DNA from: Clostridiales bacterium
Lineage (GTDB): Bacteria; Bacillota; Clostridia; Oscillospirales; Acutalibacteraceae
Assembly: GCA_019416455.1 (NCBI GenBank)
Contig: DXXG01000028.1
Coordinates: forward strand, 496,001 to 560,000
Direction of reading: 5' to 3'
Length of the DNA stretch: 64,000 nucleotides
Under the pieces are notes generated by a model. That model did no database searches. It was not told the DNA's origin and saw only the letters and a list, made by a program, of their open reading frames with translations. Both the position numbers and the translations under genes were made by a program. Shown here piece by piece: positions 62,798 through 64,000 of this stretch (the first letter of the stretch is position 1; each line of letters begins with the position of its first letter).

Positions 62798-63725
62798 GCT
62801 GCCGCTGTTGCCGTTTCAGTTCCGCTAAAATCTCCGGCGGGATACGGTCAACCAGCCGCCGCATATCGTCCAGTTCGCTTTTTAACTTCGCCCGTTCCAT
62901 CGTGTCATTCATCTTGCCTTTTTCGCTGGCCTTTGCCCTGACTTCCAGCTTTTCATTTTCCGCTAACAAGTCATTGATTGTGACCTTGTATTTTTTCAGT
63001 TGCCCGGAGAAGTTCTCCATCTGCGGAAACCACTTTTTCAGCATGGAGAGGGCTTCCTCTTTCTTCTTTCCGGCGTTCAGCGGGGTAATGCCGGAGAGAA
63101 CCGCTTCAATGGCCCTCGCCTGTTTGGAGAGGTTGACCGCCTGTTTGAACAGCCGGGTGGGGATATGCTTCCGGCCCGTCTTGCTGGCGCTTTCCCCACG
63201 CTCCAGGTCGGGGTACTGCTCCACCATACAGGCGTGAAAATCGTCCTGCCACTTCGTCAGATTGGCCCGGTTGCCGATAATTTCTTTGGCGCACAGGCGG
63301 TTGTCCTTTGTCAGCGGCACAAAGACCAAGTGCAGATGGGGCGTTTTTTCATCCATGTGTACCATAGCCGAAACGATGTTCTCCCGGCCCACCCGGTCAA
63401 TGAGGAAGTCCGCCGCCCTCTGGAAGTAGGCCGCTATCTCCTTTGGGGACTTGCCCTTGAAAAACTCCGGGCTGGCGGTAATCAGCGTGTCCACAAACCG
63501 AGTGCTGTCCTTGCGGGTGCGGCATCTGGCCTGCTCGATGCGGCTCTGAATGAAATGGTAGTAGCGGCCATCCGGCTTGACGATGTGGAAATTGTACTTG
63601 CTCCGGCTGGTGTCAATGTCCGGGTTGCTGGCGTACTGCTCCTTTTTCCGTTCATGGTGGGCTTCCAGCGGCCCCGCCGGGTGGCCCTTGTGCTTCTCAA
63701 ATCGCAAAATTGCGTGTTGTGCCAT
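62781..63725 (-). CDS. MobV-family relaxase (Pre/Mob plasmid recombination type)
   Basis: The 314-residue relaxase nicks the element's oriT for transfer by a helper conjugation system. Its start MAQHAILRFEKHKGHPAGPL is typical of MobV/Pre proteins. The NPDIDTSRSKYN segment (residues 34-45) is motif I. The metal-binding HxDExxPHLH box is present as His123, Asp125, Glu126, His130 and His132. A helical C-terminus follows. It is shorter than plasmid Pre/Mob proteins (about 400-500), so the coiled-coil tail may be reduced. GGAAAGGAG lies just before the ATG. Confidence 0.93.
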   Translation of the reverse strand: MAQHAILRFEKHKGHPAGPLEAHHERKKEQYASNPDIDTSRSKYNFHIVKPDGRYYHFIQSRIEQARCRTRKDSTRFVDTLITASPEFFKGKSPKEIAAYFQRAADFLIDRVGRENIVSAMVHMDEKTPHLHLVFVPLTKDNRLCAKEIIGNRANLTKWQDDFHACMVEQYPDLERGESASKTGRKHIPTRLFKQAVNLSKQARAIEAVLSGITPLNAGKKKEEALSMLKKWFPQMENFSGQLKKYKVTINDLLAENEKLEVRAKASEKGKMNDTMERAKLKSELDDMRRLVDRIPPEILAELKRQQRQHGKER

Positions 63726-63740
63726 TGAACTCCTTTCCCC

Positions 63741-63895
63741 ATTCCATTCCTTTCCGGCGGGTTTTCCCGCCGAAAATATCTCTGATAGGATTGGAATGGA
63801 ATGAATGTAAATAGATGGTTTTAATCTCTGTATTTCTATATACCGTCAGATTTCCGTACTTCAAGAGGATTGATTTTCGTACTCGCCAAGTACGG
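63741..63895. other. Candidate origin of transfer (oriT) upstream of the MobV relaxase gene
   Basis: The region has three nested repeat sets: CATTCCATTCC (63740-63750) inverted as GGAATGGAATG (63793-63803); a perfect hairpin CGGCGGG-tttt-CCCGCCG (63755-63772); and CCGTACTT (63854-63861) inverted as AAGTACGG (63888-63895), with an inner CGTACT at 63878-63883. MobV oriT sites lie directly upstream of the mob gene and consist of such repeats. The hairpin with its following A-rich run could also act as a terminator on one strand. The nick site cannot be named from sequence alone. Confidence 0.5.
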
Positions 63896-63898
63896 TTT

Positions 63899-64000
63899 TC
63901 AGCCCTCCGGCGTACCATAACCGGATTTCTTGAAGTCGGTGTTTGGAACCGCTTCATAGGATTTCGGGTAAATGCGGTTGGGTTTTCCACAGCCCTGTTT
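63899..64000 (-). CDS. C-terminal end of a further element gene, cut by window edge
   Basis: From base 64000 an uninterrupted minus-strand frame runs 33 codons to a TGA at 63899-63901, ending NTDFKKSGYGTPEG. Composition is protein-like, and the stop falls just before the repeats of the candidate oriT, as expected for the neighbouring gene of the element. The family cannot be judged from this fragment, and the frame may be fortuitous. Confidence 0.4.
   Translation of the reverse strand, partial: KQGCGKPNRIYPKSYEAVPNTDFKKSGYGTPEG

Larger units (their letters stand above)
60936..64000. mobile_element. One end of a mobilizable element with serine recombinase and MobV relaxase
   Basis: The block contains a large serine recombinase, a small protein, a MobV relaxase, a candidate oriT and the end of another gene, all on the minus strand, and continues past 64000. 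The left junction should fall between the xylanase promoter (60935) and the recombinase stop (60979), since recombinase genes usually lie at the very end of such elements. I could not see an obvious repeat that marks the exact site. Content matches Tn4451/MobV-type mobilizable elements common in gut Clostridia. Confidence 0.75.

Noticed and set aside
63697..63990. A 97-residue minus-strand frame spanning the relaxase start
   Set aside because: It overlaps the relaxase start and the oriT-like repeats and has no ribosome binding site; the relaxase start is well supported.
1..64000. CRISPR arrays, tRNA and rRNA genes
   Set aside because: No regularly spaced direct repeats, no cloverleaf with CCA-type end and no rRNA-like stretch noticed on reading.

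Overview
The window looks like chromosomal DNA of a Gram-positive anaerobe of the class Clostridia, probably a gut Oscillospiraceae- or Lachnospiraceae-type organism. The evidence is strong AGGAGG ribosome binding sites with some GTG and TTG starts, three sugar ABC importers of the Firmicutes type encoded without their ATPase, a DUF5696/YIP1/NHL gene set, a membrane-bound AraC regulator, a Tet(M)-like GTPase, and a MobV/serine-recombinase mobile element. I see no rRNA, tRNA or CRISPR array. Species cannot be fixed from the sequence.

Layout. (1) 1-1038, minus: a partial six-hairpin-type protein with its own promoter. (2) 1448-34779, minus: about 26 collinear genes with short gaps. In transcription order they are a lipoprotein binding protein, a second very large binding protein, a permease pair, an NHL/TPR protein, a YIP1 protein, a DUF5696 lipoprotein, a second permease pair, an FG-GAP propeller protein, a Gfo/Idh/MocA - sugar isomerase - Gfo/Idh/MocA trio, a FucU/RbsD mutarotase, a GntR regulator with a LacI-type sensor, a Nif3-like protein, an aldo/keto reductase, a nitrilase-family amidase, the D-galactonate genes (aldolase, dgoD, dgoK), two paralogous esterases and an amidohydrolase. 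A hairpin terminator follows, then a creatininase-family protein, an AEC transporter and two URO-D-fold proteins, closed by a strong terminator at 1355-1390. (3) 34780-35235: a divergent control region with a promoter facing each way and a near-identical palindromic operator just downstream of each. (4) 35236-47281, plus: an MFS transporter, FG-GAP protein, Gfo/Idh/MocA oxidoreductase, then a corrinoid module (corrinoid protein, URO-D-type methyltransferase, DUF2284 Fe-S protein, reductive activator) and a third FG-GAP protein, closed by a terminator. (5) 47535-49478, plus: a monocistronic ribosomal-protection-type GTPase with a near-consensus promoter. (6) 49978-60724: an arabinoxylan locus with a permease pair, lipoprotein binding protein, transmembrane AraC regulator, serine beta-lactamase-fold esterase, GH51 arabinofuranosidase and a convergent GH10 xylanase lipoprotein. 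(7) About 60936-64000: one end of a mobilizable element with a large serine recombinase, a small protein, a MobV relaxase, a candidate oriT, and the tail of another gene running off the window.

How the genes may work together (inference). The two divergent operons share an operator and so probably one regulator, the GntR/LacI-type protein. Together they could import a galactose-containing and perhaps O-methylated glycan fragment, release its sugars in the cytoplasm with esterases and the signal-less FG-GAP proteins, remove methyl groups by corrinoid chemistry, oxidise the sugar with Gfo/Idh/MocA enzymes, and pass it as D-galactonate through DgoD, DgoK and the aldolase to pyruvate and glyceraldehyde 3-phosphate. 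Only the galactonate steps rest on close family matches. The substrate, the methyl donor and the role of the FG-GAP proteins are unknown, and this is the most promising place to look for something undescribed.
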